The notes under the pieces were generated by a model. The model had not been told where the DNA came from, ran no database searches, and saw only the letters and a list, made by a program, of their open reading frames with translations. Both the position numbers and the translations under genes were made by a program. Positions 46,302 to 57,600 of a DNA stretch of 64,000 bases are shown here, piece after piece (the stretch's first letter is position 1; each line of letters starts with the position of its first letter). Location of the stretch: NCBI GenBank assembly GCA_903858275.1, contig CAIOIC010000085.1, positions 21,081 to 85,080 on the forward strand. The letters run 5' to 3'. This stretch comes from an uncultured Verrucomicrobia subdivision 3 bacterium (GTDB lineage Bacteria > Verrucomicrobiota > Verrucomicrobiia > Limisphaerales > UBA11358).

Positions 46302-47657
46302 TCAGGGTGCTTCCGGCGCGACGAGCGGGCGTTGCCGAGGCCACATCGAGCGAAAATCGCCGAGATTTCTCGGCCCGATGTAAGACCGGCTTAAATCAAC
46401 TTCGGCGACGGCCACCGAGCCCCACTTTTCAGCCTGGGAAATTGGTTTGCCGGTCTGGTCGTAAATCGCCGAAATCATCCAGCCTTCCTTCGATTCCATG
46501 TAGCAACTGCTAACGAGATAAACGTGATTCTCACATGCCCGCGCCCGGGCCAGCAATGGATTGCAGCCCCAAACCGGCCAGACAATGATTTCGGCCCCAT
46601 GGTTTGAAAGTTCGCGGGCGACTTCGGGGAAAAATCCGTCGTAGCATATCATCATGCCGATTTTACCAATCTTCGTGTCAAACACCGGATAGTCGCTGCC
46701 AGGCGCGATACCATTTGCGACCTCGCTTGGCGGGAGGCACACCTTGCGATACTTGCCAATCAGACGGCCATCCGGGCCAAGCAGAACGGCCGTATTGTAA
46801 ATCAAGTGTCCAGCCCGCTCATACAGGCTTAACACGATGTGCAGGTTGTTTTCTCTGGCCAGTTCTCCAAAATAGCCGGTGGTCGGACCGGGGATCAATT
46901 CGGCGATTTCGGCCAGCTTCTGTTTCACCTTCACGGTGGGAACTGTTTCACCGAGCACGACGAGATTGGCTTTTTGCTGCGCGGCGGCCTTGATGAACGG
47001 GGCATATTCCGCGCAGTTTTCCCGGGGGGATTTGCCCTTCGGCTGGTAGTGAATGGTGGCGAGGCGCACCGGGCGAGGCGGTGGCGGAGTGGTTATTCCG
47101 AACTGAACGTTGCTCCACCTCACCTGTCCGTTGGGTGCCCACTGCAGGTGCAGTTCAACCACGGCACGCGCAGCCTTGGCGGGCGCGCGATAGACTCCGG
47201 AAACCGTGGTCCAACCCTGCGGATCCGTCGCGCCGTCAGTGGGATATTCGGGTTCGGCACTGGGAATGTGGCCAAGCTCCTTGACTTGTTGGTCTGGAAC
47301 ATCGGCGGACACCATACGTCCCGCCTCGTTCTGCCAGCTTACACGAACCAGCGCGCTGCGTCGGGGCACGGCCACCCCGGAAGTCTTGCGAATCGCGTCA
47401 AAGCGGTAGAAATCCCCACCTTTCACCGCGAACGACTTTTGGAACCAGCCATCCAAACCATCACGCTGGTCGGCCGTAATCACAAAACAACCTGCACCTT
47501 TGGACCCGGCTTCCGGTTCAAATGAAAAGGCCGGGCGAATCTCAGCTCTCGGCGTAACGGCCTGCCAGCCATTGGGAAACTGATTATCAGCCTGAACAAT
47601 TGCCAACAGGCAAAAGAAAGCAAAAGTGGAGACGGCGGTTTTTTTCATGGATTTCAT
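46302..47657 (-). CDS. Secreted nitrilase-superfamily amidohydrolase
   Basis: A signal peptide (STFAFFCLLAIVQA) leads to a beta-sandwich of about 170 residues resembling a carbohydrate-binding module (WFQKSFAVKGGDFYRFDAIRK). A carbon-nitrogen hydrolase domain follows from about 195, with the full Glu-Lys-Cys triad: E237 in VVLGETV, K305 in KYRKVCLP and C338 in MICYDGFF. Nitrilase-fold proteins usually lack signal peptides, so an extracytoplasmic amidase in a glycan locus is unusual; it may deacylate an N-acylated or amidated sugar. It lies between the GH29 and GH2 genes on the same strand. Confidence 0.85.
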   Translation of the reverse strand: MKSMKKTAVSTFAFFCLLAIVQADNQFPNGWQAVTPRAEIRPAFSFEPEAGSKGAGCFVITADQRDGLDGWFQKSFAVKGGDFYRFDAIRKTSGVAVPRRSALVRVSWQNEAGRMVSADVPDQQVKELGHIPSAEPEYPTDGATDPQGWTTVSGVYRAPAKAARAVVELHLQWAPNGQVRWSNVQFGITTPPPPRPVRLATIHYQPKGKSPRENCAEYAPFIKAAAQQKANLVVLGETVPTVKVKQKLAEIAELIPGPTTGYFGELARENNLHIVLSLYERAGHLIYNTAVLLGPDGRLIGKYRKVCLPPSEVANGIAPGSDYPVFDTKIGKIGMMICYDGFFPEVARELSNHGAEIIVWPVWGCNPLLARARACENHVYLVSSCYMESKEGWMISAIYDQTGKPISQAEKWGSVAVAEVDLSRSYIGPRNLGDFRSMWPRQRPLVAPEAP

Positions 47658-47729
47658 AGCCTCGCGCAGAGATTCAACGCTGGAGCTGAAAAATTAGTCC
47701 ACAACAATAATGCATTGAGATTATTGGTT

Positions 47730-50700
47730 TTACCACCGGTAATACCGGTAGGGATCATCTTCGGCCTGGGGTATTTGGAGGTAGAGATTGGTCGGCGCGC
47801 CAAGTTTCGTCGCGGGGTTTGCCGCGCCAAGATTGTGGAGCAGTCGACTGATCAGAAAAACATTCCGCCGATAGGTGGTGCGCAAGTAGGGTTGTTTCGC
47901 ATAATCAAACATCCATGGAGCTGCCTGACAAAAGACAAGCAGCCCTTTGCCCAGCGGCACAACTCGCAAAGCTTCATTTGATTGCTCTGATTTTTCTTCC
48001 AACGCGGCAATGTCGGGACGTGTCCGCCAATGCAGTTCAGCGTCTGAAATGCCGGAGAGAGCCGGCAGATCATATCGTGCAATTCTGGTTGAAACCGTTT
48101 GTGCCTGGCGACCACGAACCAATCCGGGCAAGGCTTGGTTTATTTCCGCCTGATTCAATCCCAGGGACAATACATTCAGGCCAGCTTCAACTTGTTTCCG
48201 CAAATCCGCCGGCGCGCTGGAACCCGGCCCAAGCACCAGCAGAGAATTTGCGGGTTTGTCATTAGCGACAGGCTCAGCAGAGGTTGATATGCCGAGTTGC
48301 TGCAGCAAATTCTGGACGCGGCTGTCTCCGGCCACGCGGGTGGTGCGAGCGGGCTGGGGTTTGGCCGTTTTCAAATATCGCATGAGGTTGGCGCACAGCA
48401 TTTGCGCAGCGGGGTCGGATTGCGTGCGTCCGGTCACATCCATCTGGCAGAAAATCACCCGGCCATTGCCTTCGACATATTCGAGCAGCGGCGAAAACTG
48501 CAAATCAAACCCGGCATCCACAATCGGCAGATAGTCACCGCGCGGCGGTTTTTCAATCAGCACCGTCGCCACCGAACCACGATTGCCGGCCCGCCAGACG
48601 CGCGTGTTGGTAAACCCGCACCAGTTCCATTTCGGATCGTTCTCTTCAACACTTTTCAGGTCAAGGTAAGGCGGCACGAGCGTCGCCGCTCCCTGCCAGT
48701 TGCACAGCAGTTGATCCGACAAACCTGTCAACGCCGGATGCGAGGGCACACGCTCAAACACCTGCCGCAATCCTTGAATATTGATGTGAAAACCAAACCG
48801 CGACGTCAGCACCTCCGCATCTTGTTCAAAGACCAAAACTTTTAACCCCTTGGCCACTTGCGCAAACCCCGGCAACGGCCCATTGGTTTGCAGCGCTTGA
48901 CGGCCAATCACCAACACATCGGCATCAATGGGCTGCCCGGGAGCAACCTTGGTGAAACTAATTCCCATTTCTTGCAACAGCCGGCCCGTGTCCCCCTTGG
49001 AATCAAACAAGGCGATGCGTGACTGGCCCGTGACCGGAGCCGGGGCCGATACTACGTCAATGGCCAGCGAATCTTCCTGCCGTCCACCGGGCCCGAAATC
49101 AAACGATGCCGACATTATGTATCTGCCAGTCGCCAGTGTTGGTGGCAGGGTGATTTTGACCGGCTCGAAAGTAATTCCACCGGGCTCGATCTGCGTGCTA
49201 CCACTGCCGCGAATTGCGGTTCCCGCCAAACTCCACTGGTAACGACAAGTAACTGGTTTGCGGGTGTCATTGAGAATGGCCAGTTTTTTCTGGACCACAT
49301 CACCAGCGCGATAGTTATGTCCTTTTTGTGTGAAAATTTCGCCCCCTGCGATATAGGCACACAACGGCAAATTCCAACGAAGAAACGTTTCGCCCAAAGC
49401 GGATGATTTCACCTTCGAGACATCCCGGCTGTAAAGCCATTGGCTCTTCACCGGGAATATCTGATCCGGAAAAATCCCCGGCGATTGCAAGCTTTGGTAA
49501 GGTTGTTTGACCGGCAGCGGCGGCTCCGCTCCAGCCGGTATGCGCCACAGATTTTCCTGATCCCACGGCAGCATGGCGGAAATGCCCCAAGCGCGGTGAC
49601 TGCGCCAGTTGTCGGCGGCAAACAGCGCCTGGATTTGCGTGTAGTTTTCATCCTGCGAACGGAAATAGCGGATAAGCTGCGACCAATACATGGGCTTCCC
49701 GCCCGCCCACAGCTCCTCTTCCCAAGCCATGGACTTCACTTTGGTCGGCGTCATCTGATAGGCTGGCTGACCAAGATAAGCGGCGGCAAATTCCGAATCC
49801 CAAATCTGCTGCGGAGCGGGAAAGCGCCAGATGAACTGCGGCCCGCGAAAACTCGACCAGCTTGACACATGCGGCAGCCCCCATTCCACAAAAAACATCG
49901 GTTTCACCCCGCGAGTTCCCCAATGTTCCATCCAGTCGCTGCGCTCCTGCAATGGCGCCCAATTCAAATAAATATTGACGGTATAAAGTTCGCCCAGATT
50001 GCCGGACTGGTGATGATAAACCGGTCGCGTGGCATCAAACTCATTGGCCGTCTTTGCGGCGAGGAGCGCCTGCTGACGATTTTTCGACTTACCCGGATTG
50101 GTTCGCGCCCATTCGTCGTCGGGAGTATACAAGCCATCCATCCAGAGCGGATTTTGATCCCCCTTGTAACCGGTGGCGTTGTGAGTCATCGCATATAAAA
50201 CGATGCCGGGATGATTCTGCGCGCGACGCACCAGCCATTCGCACAGCGTCCGATACCGTTTTAATTGTTCCGGCGTGTTGAGCTTCCAGCCAAAATCTTT
50301 CGCATGAGGCAGCGTGAACGAACTCAGCACGCCTTCCTCGTCAGCCGCCTGATAAAGCCCGTCGAGATAGCTCACTTCGCCCGGCTGGAAATCGTAGTTG
50401 GAAGTGATGAATGCATTGAACCCATATTCCTTCAAACGCCGGCAGGTGTTGCGCGAACCCTCCACCGAGGCTGCGTCCGCGCCGTCGGCAACATTTTTCA
50501 AAAATATGGGTCGCAGGTGAATCCGTGATCCGTTCAGGAAGAAATCGCGCCCCTGAATCCAAAACTCGCGGAAACCAAACTGAATAGGCAAGGATTCATC
50601 CACCACTTTGCCCTGCTCATCGCGCAAAGTGACAACCGCCGTGTAAAGATTTTGCGGCGTATCCAGGTCCCACCGCCGCGCGTCCGCCCAGGCATTGGTG

Positions 50701-52016
50701 AAGGTGGCGCGGCCATTTTTCAATGCCCCCGCGTCCATCAAATTACCGGTAAAAGTCTTCACCAGTTTCCCCTGATCATAGACGCGCGCTTCGAGCCGGC
50801 GTTTGCCGCCACTCATTTGCGGCAGCGCCGTGTCGAACGCAATCGTGTTCTGCCGCGTCGAGGTGATGACGTGAACATCGCCAATCGCCTCCGTCACGGG
50901 CTGGCTGCGCAGAAAAACATCACCGGTAAGTCCTTTGTTTTTCAAACTGGCTTTGCTGGTGATAATCCGATCCGGCGCCATGAACACGTTCGCCTCCCGT
51001 TCCAGTGGACGTGCCACCAGCAGGATGGTCAGCTGTTGCCGGGTGCCGGGTTTGGCCAGCGCCGTAATGTCCAGCAAACCGCCGGGGAAAAACACCTCGC
51101 CGGCCGGCCGCCCATCCACCAGCACCCGCGCATAGGTTTGCACCATCGTGAAATCCAAAAGGACGCGGCGACCGGCCCAATTGGCGGGAATGTTCAGCGG
51201 CCGGTGATACCATGCCTGCTCCACCTTGGACAAATCCGCGTCATCAAATCCCGGCGGCATCAGAAATTTTTGGTCGCCGTTGGAGGATTGCGGCCAGACC
51301 CCCGGCACCTTGAACCAGCCCCAGCCATGACTGGAACCGGGCGGGGTTTTGGGGGTTTCGGAAAATTCCGGAATAAACCGCCAAAGACCATTTAAGCAAA
51401 TCGTCTCGCGCGTTTTGGATATTTGCCGCCACACATTGGTCGTGGTCGCCAAATCATCCGCCCCGGCGGGCAGCGGCAGATCAACCGCCTCCCCGCCGCG
51501 AGTGCGAACCACTGTCACCGTCAAATCATCAAACTCCGCACCGCCGGAAACCCCAAACATGCTCGGGGAAAATTCCAGCCGCGCGGCGCCGGCGGGAATC
51601 TTGAAATCGCGCTGGTATTGAACCCAGTCCGTTGTGCCTTGGGCGTTAAACACGCTGGGCCAGGGCTCCAGGCGCTTGCCGTTTTGATCGTGAAAGCTCA
51701 TCGCCAGCCGGGCATTGTGCCAGCTTTCCGATCCCCGAACCACATCGGTCACGCGCATGCGCATCGCGACGTGCAGGCATTCCCATTCGGGATTCATGGC
51801 GATGCTTTGGCTGACGCTGCCGTTATTGGTGATGGCCAGCCAGGGGTTGCCGCCCTCCGAGCGCAGGGTAACCAGGTTTTGCCTGGCTACCTTCCAACCT
51901 TGGAGATCTGACTTGAAATCGCCATTGATGACCAGGTTTTGGGCGGGAAGCGTGGCAGCGTCAGTTCCAAGGGCAAGCATCAGGCAGAAAGCGGCGAGCA
52001 GGAGGGTTGATTTCAT
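47730..52016 (-). CDS. Very large GH2-like secreted protein, 1428 aa
   Basis: Signal peptide (LLLAAFCLMLALGTDA). Residues 25-175 form a carbohydrate-binding-like beta-sandwich; 195-400 a GH2 sugar-binding domain (LNGLWRFIPEF, WGWFKVPGVWP, AWYHRPLNIP); 480-800 a TIM barrel with GRDFFLNGSRIHLRPIFLKN. The usual Asn-Glu acid/base of GH2 is replaced by N613-A614 in YAMTHNATGY, while a candidate nucleophile E711 remains in PMFFVEWGLPH. About 600 residues of beta-rich and ThuA-like C-terminal sequence follow (GQPIDADVLVIGRQALQ), reminiscent of glutamine-amidotransferase-like domains. The enzyme may use another acid or be a non-classical GH2 family. Same strand as its neighbours. Confidence 0.85.
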   Translation of the reverse strand: MKSTLLLAAFCLMLALGTDAATLPAQNLVINGDFKSDLQGWKVARQNLVTLRSEGGNPWLAITNNGSVSQSIAMNPEWECLHVAMRMRVTDVVRGSESWHNARLAMSFHDQNGKRLEPWPSVFNAQGTTDWVQYQRDFKIPAGAARLEFSPSMFGVSGGAEFDDLTVTVVRTRGGEAVDLPLPAGADDLATTTNVWRQISKTRETICLNGLWRFIPEFSETPKTPPGSSHGWGWFKVPGVWPQSSNGDQKFLMPPGFDDADLSKVEQAWYHRPLNIPANWAGRRVLLDFTMVQTYARVLVDGRPAGEVFFPGGLLDITALAKPGTRQQLTILLVARPLEREANVFMAPDRIITSKASLKNKGLTGDVFLRSQPVTEAIGDVHVITSTRQNTIAFDTALPQMSGGKRRLEARVYDQGKLVKTFTGNLMDAGALKNGRATFTNAWADARRWDLDTPQNLYTAVVTLRDEQGKVVDESLPIQFGFREFWIQGRDFFLNGSRIHLRPIFLKNVADGADAASVEGSRNTCRRLKEYGFNAFITSNYDFQPGEVSYLDGLYQAADEEGVLSSFTLPHAKDFGWKLNTPEQLKRYRTLCEWLVRRAQNHPGIVLYAMTHNATGYKGDQNPLWMDGLYTPDDEWARTNPGKSKNRQQALLAAKTANEFDATRPVYHHQSGNLGELYTVNIYLNWAPLQERSDWMEHWGTRGVKPMFFVEWGLPHVSSWSSFRGPQFIWRFPAPQQIWDSEFAAAYLGQPAYQMTPTKVKSMAWEEELWAGGKPMYWSQLIRYFRSQDENYTQIQALFAADNWRSHRAWGISAMLPWDQENLWRIPAGAEPPLPVKQPYQSLQSPGIFPDQIFPVKSQWLYSRDVSKVKSSALGETFLRWNLPLCAYIAGGEIFTQKGHNYRAGDVVQKKLAILNDTRKPVTCRYQWSLAGTAIRGSGSTQIEPGGITFEPVKITLPPTLATGRYIMSASFDFGPGGRQEDSLAIDVVSAPAPVTGQSRIALFDSKGDTGRLLQEMGISFTKVAPGQPIDADVLVIGRQALQTNGPLPGFAQVAKGLKVLVFEQDAEVLTSRFGFHINIQGLRQVFERVPSHPALTGLSDQLLCNWQGAATLVPPYLDLKSVEENDPKWNWCGFTNTRVWRAGNRGSVATVLIEKPPRGDYLPIVDAGFDLQFSPLLEYVEGNGRVIFCQMDVTGRTQSDPAAQMLCANLMRYLKTAKPQPARTTRVAGDSRVQNLLQQLGISTSAEPVANDKPANSLLVLGPGSSAPADLRKQVEAGLNVLSLGLNQAEINQALPGLVRGRQAQTVSTRIARYDLPALSGISDAELHWRTRPDIAALEEKSEQSNEALRVVPLGKGLLVFCQAAPWMFDYAKQPYLRTTYRRNVFLISRLLHNLGAANPATKLGAPTNLYLQIPQAEDDPYRYYRW

Positions 52017-52199
52017 ATTTCTATTATCTGTAATCGTGGAGTATTTGGAATTTTAATCCGTCACTGGATCATTGGTAAAGCCCGCTTACTTGGCGGCTTA
52101 AAAATCTGACGGTGTATTTTGTTAAATTCGGTTTCGTGAGAGTCAAAAATGCGCTCATTTAGCGCCTTGCTTGGTGTCGTATAAGGCGGGTGAGCCAGT

Positions 52200-54602
52200 T
52201 TATAAATCATCGTTCTGCGCCAGTTTCCAGGTGTCGCCACCGTCGGGAGACATCAGTGACGTCCGACGGCGACCATGATGATCGTTCCGGTAAAACCAAT
52301 ACGTGGACCAGTAATCATAGGAAAGAAACAGCCGCCCCTGATGGTCAATCGTGAGCCGGTGGTAAAAGACGCTGTATTCGGAAAAGGGCGAAACGATGAG
52401 GAGACGCGGCGCTTCCCAGGGCTGACCGGGGCGTTTCCGCTGATAGGCAAGCGTCGCATAGGAACTGTTGGTAAATGGTTTCCGGTTGTATTGCCACAAG
52501 CGGAACACCGCGTGAAGCGTATCATCCGGCCCGCAAACCATACCGACATAAGTCTGGTTAAGGTTGGTTCCCATTGGCAAAGCCTCAGTCCATCCGCCAC
52601 CGGCGTCGTTTGGCTTCAACGAGTGCGCGTAGGGAAACGGCTGGCCGTGGGTGCCGGCCAGCACATGGAGATAGCCCCGACTATCCATCGTGATGCTGGG
52701 TGAATTATGAAGGTCGTTGGGTGGAGCCCCGATGCCCACCAGCACGGGCTTGCTCAACCACCCTGTCTCGCGGTCATAAGTGGCCACATAAGCGGGAACG
52801 CCCGGGCCGGGCATCTGGGGATCGGTCGCTTCGCCCCACACCACATGGACTTTCTTGCCACGCGAAACCACGGAGGCAGGAATGCCCGAGTGGGCCGCCA
52901 AGCCGATGCAGTTCGTGGAAATTAGAATCGGCTCACCCAGGATGATTCGCCCGTTCACTTTCTTCGGAAGAAACAATTCCAAGTCGAACAGCGCCCGCCA
53001 AAACAATTTTTTATCCTTGGCGGTTTGCGTGTAACGTAAAACCGGCGGCGGTCCTTCAGGTGAATTGTTCCCCATGAACTCCTCCATATCGAAGGAGCGG
53101 GATTGGCCGGCGCGGTTCGGAATGAATTCACTGGCAAAGCTCTGTCCCTCATTTGTCGAATAAAAGAGCGCAGCTTTCCCGCCGACTGTGGCCAGCGCAT
53201 AGACATGATGGTCCCGGTCGAATGCCACCTTCGAGCAAAGATCGCCAGAAACACCTTTGGGCTTGGTCGCAGTCCAACGGCCATCGCGAAGGGTCGCCAA
53301 GCCGTCACTGGTGAGAGTAAAGGGCCGGTTTTGTAGATTGAAATAGACCTGATTCTCGGTCGGATAATCCGGCAGATGACCGAACTGCTCGTTCTCATGC
53401 TGGTAAGGCTTGAGTACCATGGGCAGGGTCAGCGGTTTACCCGCCGGGGCTTCACCGGCCTTCACCATCAAGGTGGAAAAAGTCGAAAATCCGGAACCAT
53501 CCTGCGGCGTTGCCCGCAGATGAACCACGCGGGTTACTCCAGCCGCCGGCACCGGGCAGCGAACCGTGACCGTCGCTGACTTTTTCCCACCAAGGGTCAC
53601 CTGCCCGGCGGATAATTGTGCAGGCCAGGCTCCGCCGCTGGCGGGAAATTCCAACACCAGTTGAATGGCCCGCTCACGCACCGCGTCGTTCTGGATTTGA
53701 AACGCCACCTCCTTTGGTTCACCCGGTTTTCCATAAACAGTCCGGCGATAAGGCGTCAGCAGCCAGCGGTTCTCGGGAAACGGAAACCACGATTTAAGCT
53801 CCGGCGTCCATAAAGCCATATCGCGCTGCAAGTCGTTTCCCTCCCAGCGTGTGATTCCATCAATCGCCACCGTTGCCTGCGCCGACGCAAAATGCAGCCG
53901 CCACGGCACGGCTTCGCGTTGCTTGCTCGCGGGAAAAGCATTGGTGGTGCCCTGCCCTTTTTCATTGAGCGACAGCGCGGCGATGTGCGCGCCCCTGGCG
54001 TCGAATAACTGCGGCGCCGCCACGCCTTTGGACAGGCCTGACAACCCGATGCTAAAAGCGCCAAGCCGCGGCATGAAACACACATCACCCGCCCGCTCCG
54101 GACTGGCCAGCACAATCGGTTCCTCGTGCCGCGCATCTTTGTGACCGCGCGCAGTTTCAATCATATACTTCGGGCAATTGGCACGAAACCCCCAGATGAC
54201 GGCGTCCCCATGCGGGTCCTGCGAGACGGTGATATTCAACGCATAAACACCCTTGCGCTCCACACGCGTTGACAGCCGACAGCGTTGCACCGGCCCCAAA
54301 CCACTGCCACGCGGACGGCCGTCATCGGGAATTATAACGTCCTGCAACACCTGCCGATCTGGGCCGACAAGAATTGCACGCAGTTCCGTGCACATTTCAT
54401 GACGGTTCCGGTCGCGCTTTACGACCTCCACCGTCAGCTCGCCCGGTTCTGCGAGAAAATAAATGCCACCGGCGCCGCCGATGAACAACTCATTAGTGGG
54501 TGCATTTTGAGAAGCGATGGTTTGTGCGTGGCAGGCAGGGAATGGCCAGAACAGCGGGGCCATAAACCATACACAAAGCAGGATCCGGCAGCATATTTTC
54601 AT
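52200..54602 (-). CDS. BNR-propeller secreted protein, 800 aa
   Basis: A signal peptide (LLCVWFMAPLFWPFPACHAQ) precedes beta-rich domains to about residue 390, then a propeller with Asp-box-like and BNR_4-like stretches (SPSITMDSRGYLHVLAGTHG, HRLTIDHQGRLFLSYDYWS, DGGDTWKLAQND). BNR_4-type propellers include ulvan and rhamnogalacturonan-type lyases, but no PL family can be assigned safely. His in GTHGQPFPYAHS and Tyr in YDYWS are candidate catalytic residues. It is the last glycan gene before the sensor kinase on the same strand, separated from the GH2 gene by about 180 bases. Confidence 0.75.
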   Translation of the reverse strand: MKICCRILLCVWFMAPLFWPFPACHAQTIASQNAPTNELFIGGAGGIYFLAEPGELTVEVVKRDRNRHEMCTELRAILVGPDRQVLQDVIIPDDGRPRGSGLGPVQRCRLSTRVERKGVYALNITVSQDPHGDAVIWGFRANCPKYMIETARGHKDARHEEPIVLASPERAGDVCFMPRLGAFSIGLSGLSKGVAAPQLFDARGAHIAALSLNEKGQGTTNAFPASKQREAVPWRLHFASAQATVAIDGITRWEGNDLQRDMALWTPELKSWFPFPENRWLLTPYRRTVYGKPGEPKEVAFQIQNDAVRERAIQLVLEFPASGGAWPAQLSAGQVTLGGKKSATVTVRCPVPAAGVTRVVHLRATPQDGSGFSTFSTLMVKAGEAPAGKPLTLPMVLKPYQHENEQFGHLPDYPTENQVYFNLQNRPFTLTSDGLATLRDGRWTATKPKGVSGDLCSKVAFDRDHHVYALATVGGKAALFYSTNEGQSFASEFIPNRAGQSRSFDMEEFMGNNSPEGPPPVLRYTQTAKDKKLFWRALFDLELFLPKKVNGRIILGEPILISTNCIGLAAHSGIPASVVSRGKKVHVVWGEATDPQMPGPGVPAYVATYDRETGWLSKPVLVGIGAPPNDLHNSPSITMDSRGYLHVLAGTHGQPFPYAHSLKPNDAGGGWTEALPMGTNLNQTYVGMVCGPDDTLHAVFRLWQYNRKPFTNSSYATLAYQRKRPGQPWEAPRLLIVSPFSEYSVFYHRLTIDHQGRLFLSYDYWSTYWFYRNDHHGRRRTSLMSPDGGDTWKLAQNDDL

Positions 54603-54640
54603 AAATTACTTTCACCGACTCGGCCGACCCAGACACCGTT

Positions 54641-57600
54641 TCAGGCACCGGCATCCAAACAGGAACGAACTTTGCGCAACAGCGCTTGGATGGAAAACGG
54701 TTTTTCGAGAAAATTTAGATTTTGGCTCAATGGTAATCCTTCGCCGAGCATTTCATTCGTGTAGCCGCTGATGTAGATGACTTTTAACTCCGGCCTTTCC
54801 GCCTGGAGTTGCCGGGCAAGTTCCAACCCATTGATGCCGCCGGGCATGATCACATCCGTGATCAACAACTGGATGCTGGCTTTATTTTCCTTCCATACCT
54901 TTAACGCCGCTGCACCAGATTCCGCTTCCAATATCCGGTAGCCCTGCTTTTTCAATATCTCATACGCTATTTTGCCCAGCGCGGGATCGTCTTCCACCAG
55001 AAGAATGGTCTCCGTGCCGCCAGCTTCGCGTGTTTTTGCTGGCGTGGGTTCCACTACTTCGACTGAAGATTTGTTCCGCGGCAGGTAAATATGCAAAGTG
55101 GTGCCGGCGCCAACTAGACTTTCCACTTCGACCCAGCCTTGATGTTGTTGAACAATCCCGAAAACCGTCGCCAGTCCCAGCCCGGTGCCTTTGCCGACTT
55201 CTTTGGTGGTGAAGAACGGTTCAAAAATACGCTGAAGATTCTCCGGCGGAATGCCGCACCCATTGTCACTCACGCTGACCCGGATAAATTCTCCCGCTCG
55301 CGCCTCGGGTTTGGCGTGGATGGCATGTTTGTCGAGATTGACGCGTCCCGTTTCAATGATAATCCGCCCGCCGGTAGAGGGCATGGCATCGCGGGCGTTG
55401 ACGACCAAATTCATCAACACCTGCTCCATCATCCCCTCATCGGCCAGCACGGGCGCCTTGCCGCCGCCGAACTGCGTCTGCAACACGATATGTTCACCGA
55501 TGAGGCTGCGGAGCAGTTTGCTGACGTTGATGATGACCTCGTTCAAATCCAACCCCTTTAACTGCATGGGCTGCCGGCGGCTGAACGTGAGCAACTGGCG
55601 CGTGAGATCGGCCGCGCGATCAGCGGATTTTGAAATCTGAGCCAACGCCTCCTCCTGTTTTTTGGCATCCAAACGACCTTCTTGCAGGACTGAAGTGTTA
55701 CCCATGATTACGGTCAGGATGTTGTTAAAATCATGGGCGACTCCGGCCGCAAGCTGGCCGACGGCCTGCATCTTTTGCGCTTGACGAAATTCTTCCTCCA
55801 GCAATTTGTGGGCGGTAATGTCGCGCGAGACGCCCACCAGCCCGATAATTTCCCCAGCCTGGTCGCGCAGCGGCACCTTGGTAGTCGAAACCCAGACCAC
55901 CCGACCATCCACCCAAGTCCCTTTTTCCTCTTTGTCTACCAGCGGCTCCCCCGTGGCCATCACCTTCTGGTCATCTGCGTAATACTCACGGGCCTCTTCA
56001 GCAGGGAAAAATTCCACATCGCAACGCCCCACCACTTCGGCGGGGTCGCGCAAACCAAAGGCTTTGGCTTGCGTCGCGTTGATCTTGATAAATTTGCTTG
56101 CCCGGTCTTTGAAATAAATATGATCCGGAATGTTCGTGACCAGGCTGTTCAGCAGATTCCGCTCCTGCGCCAACGCGGCCTCCGCCTGCTTGCGCTCCGT
56201 GATGTCCTCCACCAGCGACCAGACGTATGATTGCCCGTCCCGACCGGTAATCAACATACCATTCAAACACAAGGGAACCCGCCGGCCGTCTTTGCGAATA
56301 TATTCTTTTTCATAAGGCCCATAGCGACCGGTCTGGTGCATGGACTCCAATTGCAGCGCCTCTTGAGAGGCGTATTCCTTCGGCGTCAGCTTCCAATAAT
56401 CAAGATGCTTTAATTCTTCGGCGGTATAGCCGCAAATATCCTGAAACGCCTGGTTAAATTCCAAATAGCGGCCCTGCATGTCGCACAAAGCAATGCCCAG
56501 CGGTGAGAGGTAAAAAAGTCCGTTCAATTTCTCCGCGTTTTCACGAAGCAGCGATTCCGCCTGCTTGCGCTGGAGCAGTTCTCGTTGCGCAAACAAAAGC
56601 TTTTGCTGATGCCACAACATGCCGACGACCAGCAAGGACGCCAGCATCAAGGCCCCAAAGAACAATCCCGTCATCCGAGCTTGCTGCCGGAGCGGGGCAT
56701 AAATCTCATCCAGATCCACCTTGGCGACCATGAACCAGGGCGTGTTCGGGATTTTCCCCGTCACGGCCAAAACCTTGACGCCGCGATAATCCACGCCTTC
56801 GACCACACCAGTCTTGCCTTCGACAGCCAGCGCCTCGGGAAAATCGGGCCGGTCCATGGGCAGCCGGAGTTGCAGGGCGGTTTGCGCGCGGTGCCGCACA
56901 TCATTCAAGTAAAGCACATCCCTGCCTTCACGCCGGACCAACAACGTCTCCGCCGTGCGACTGGCGGTGGGCCAGCTTTGCACCAGCGGATAAAGAAAAC
57001 GGAACGGGTCCACATCAAACAGCAGCACGCCGTCCGTCAACGGATCCGGCTGCAGTTTCGTTCGAATCGGAATCAGGATATTCAAATGAATCCTCTGATC
57101 GGAGGTGTCGCGATGCAGATCCGTGATGATCACTTTCCGGGAGCGCAACGTGGCTTGGATATACTCAGCACTGAAGAATACCTTTTGAGCCGCATTGGTC
57201 GGGGTCGCCAGCCGGACCACTCCTCGCGCGTCAAACAAAGCCGCCCCGCTGTAGCCGCTCGCCGACCGGTAGGCATCCATCAATTGGATTAAATCCCGGC
57301 GCAGATTGAGGTTTTCCGGATCCGACAGAAAACGGCCGGATAGTTGCCGGTAGTTGCCGGCGGTCTCGGCATCGCCGCGGCGCTCGTTCATCCAGTCGGA
57401 AATCTGCCGGTTTTTGAAATCGCCAATCGCCTGAAGTCCTTCCTGGGCGGCGCGGCGGGCTTCCGCCTGCTGCTGCTTAAAGTAGAATCCGCCCATGATT
57501 CCGATAAGCGCCGTCAGCAACAGCGCCAAGGCGATAAAGCCCCAGATGGTCCGGCGGCCAGACCCGTCAACCCGGACGGGGGCGAAGAAGAAATTCAGCG

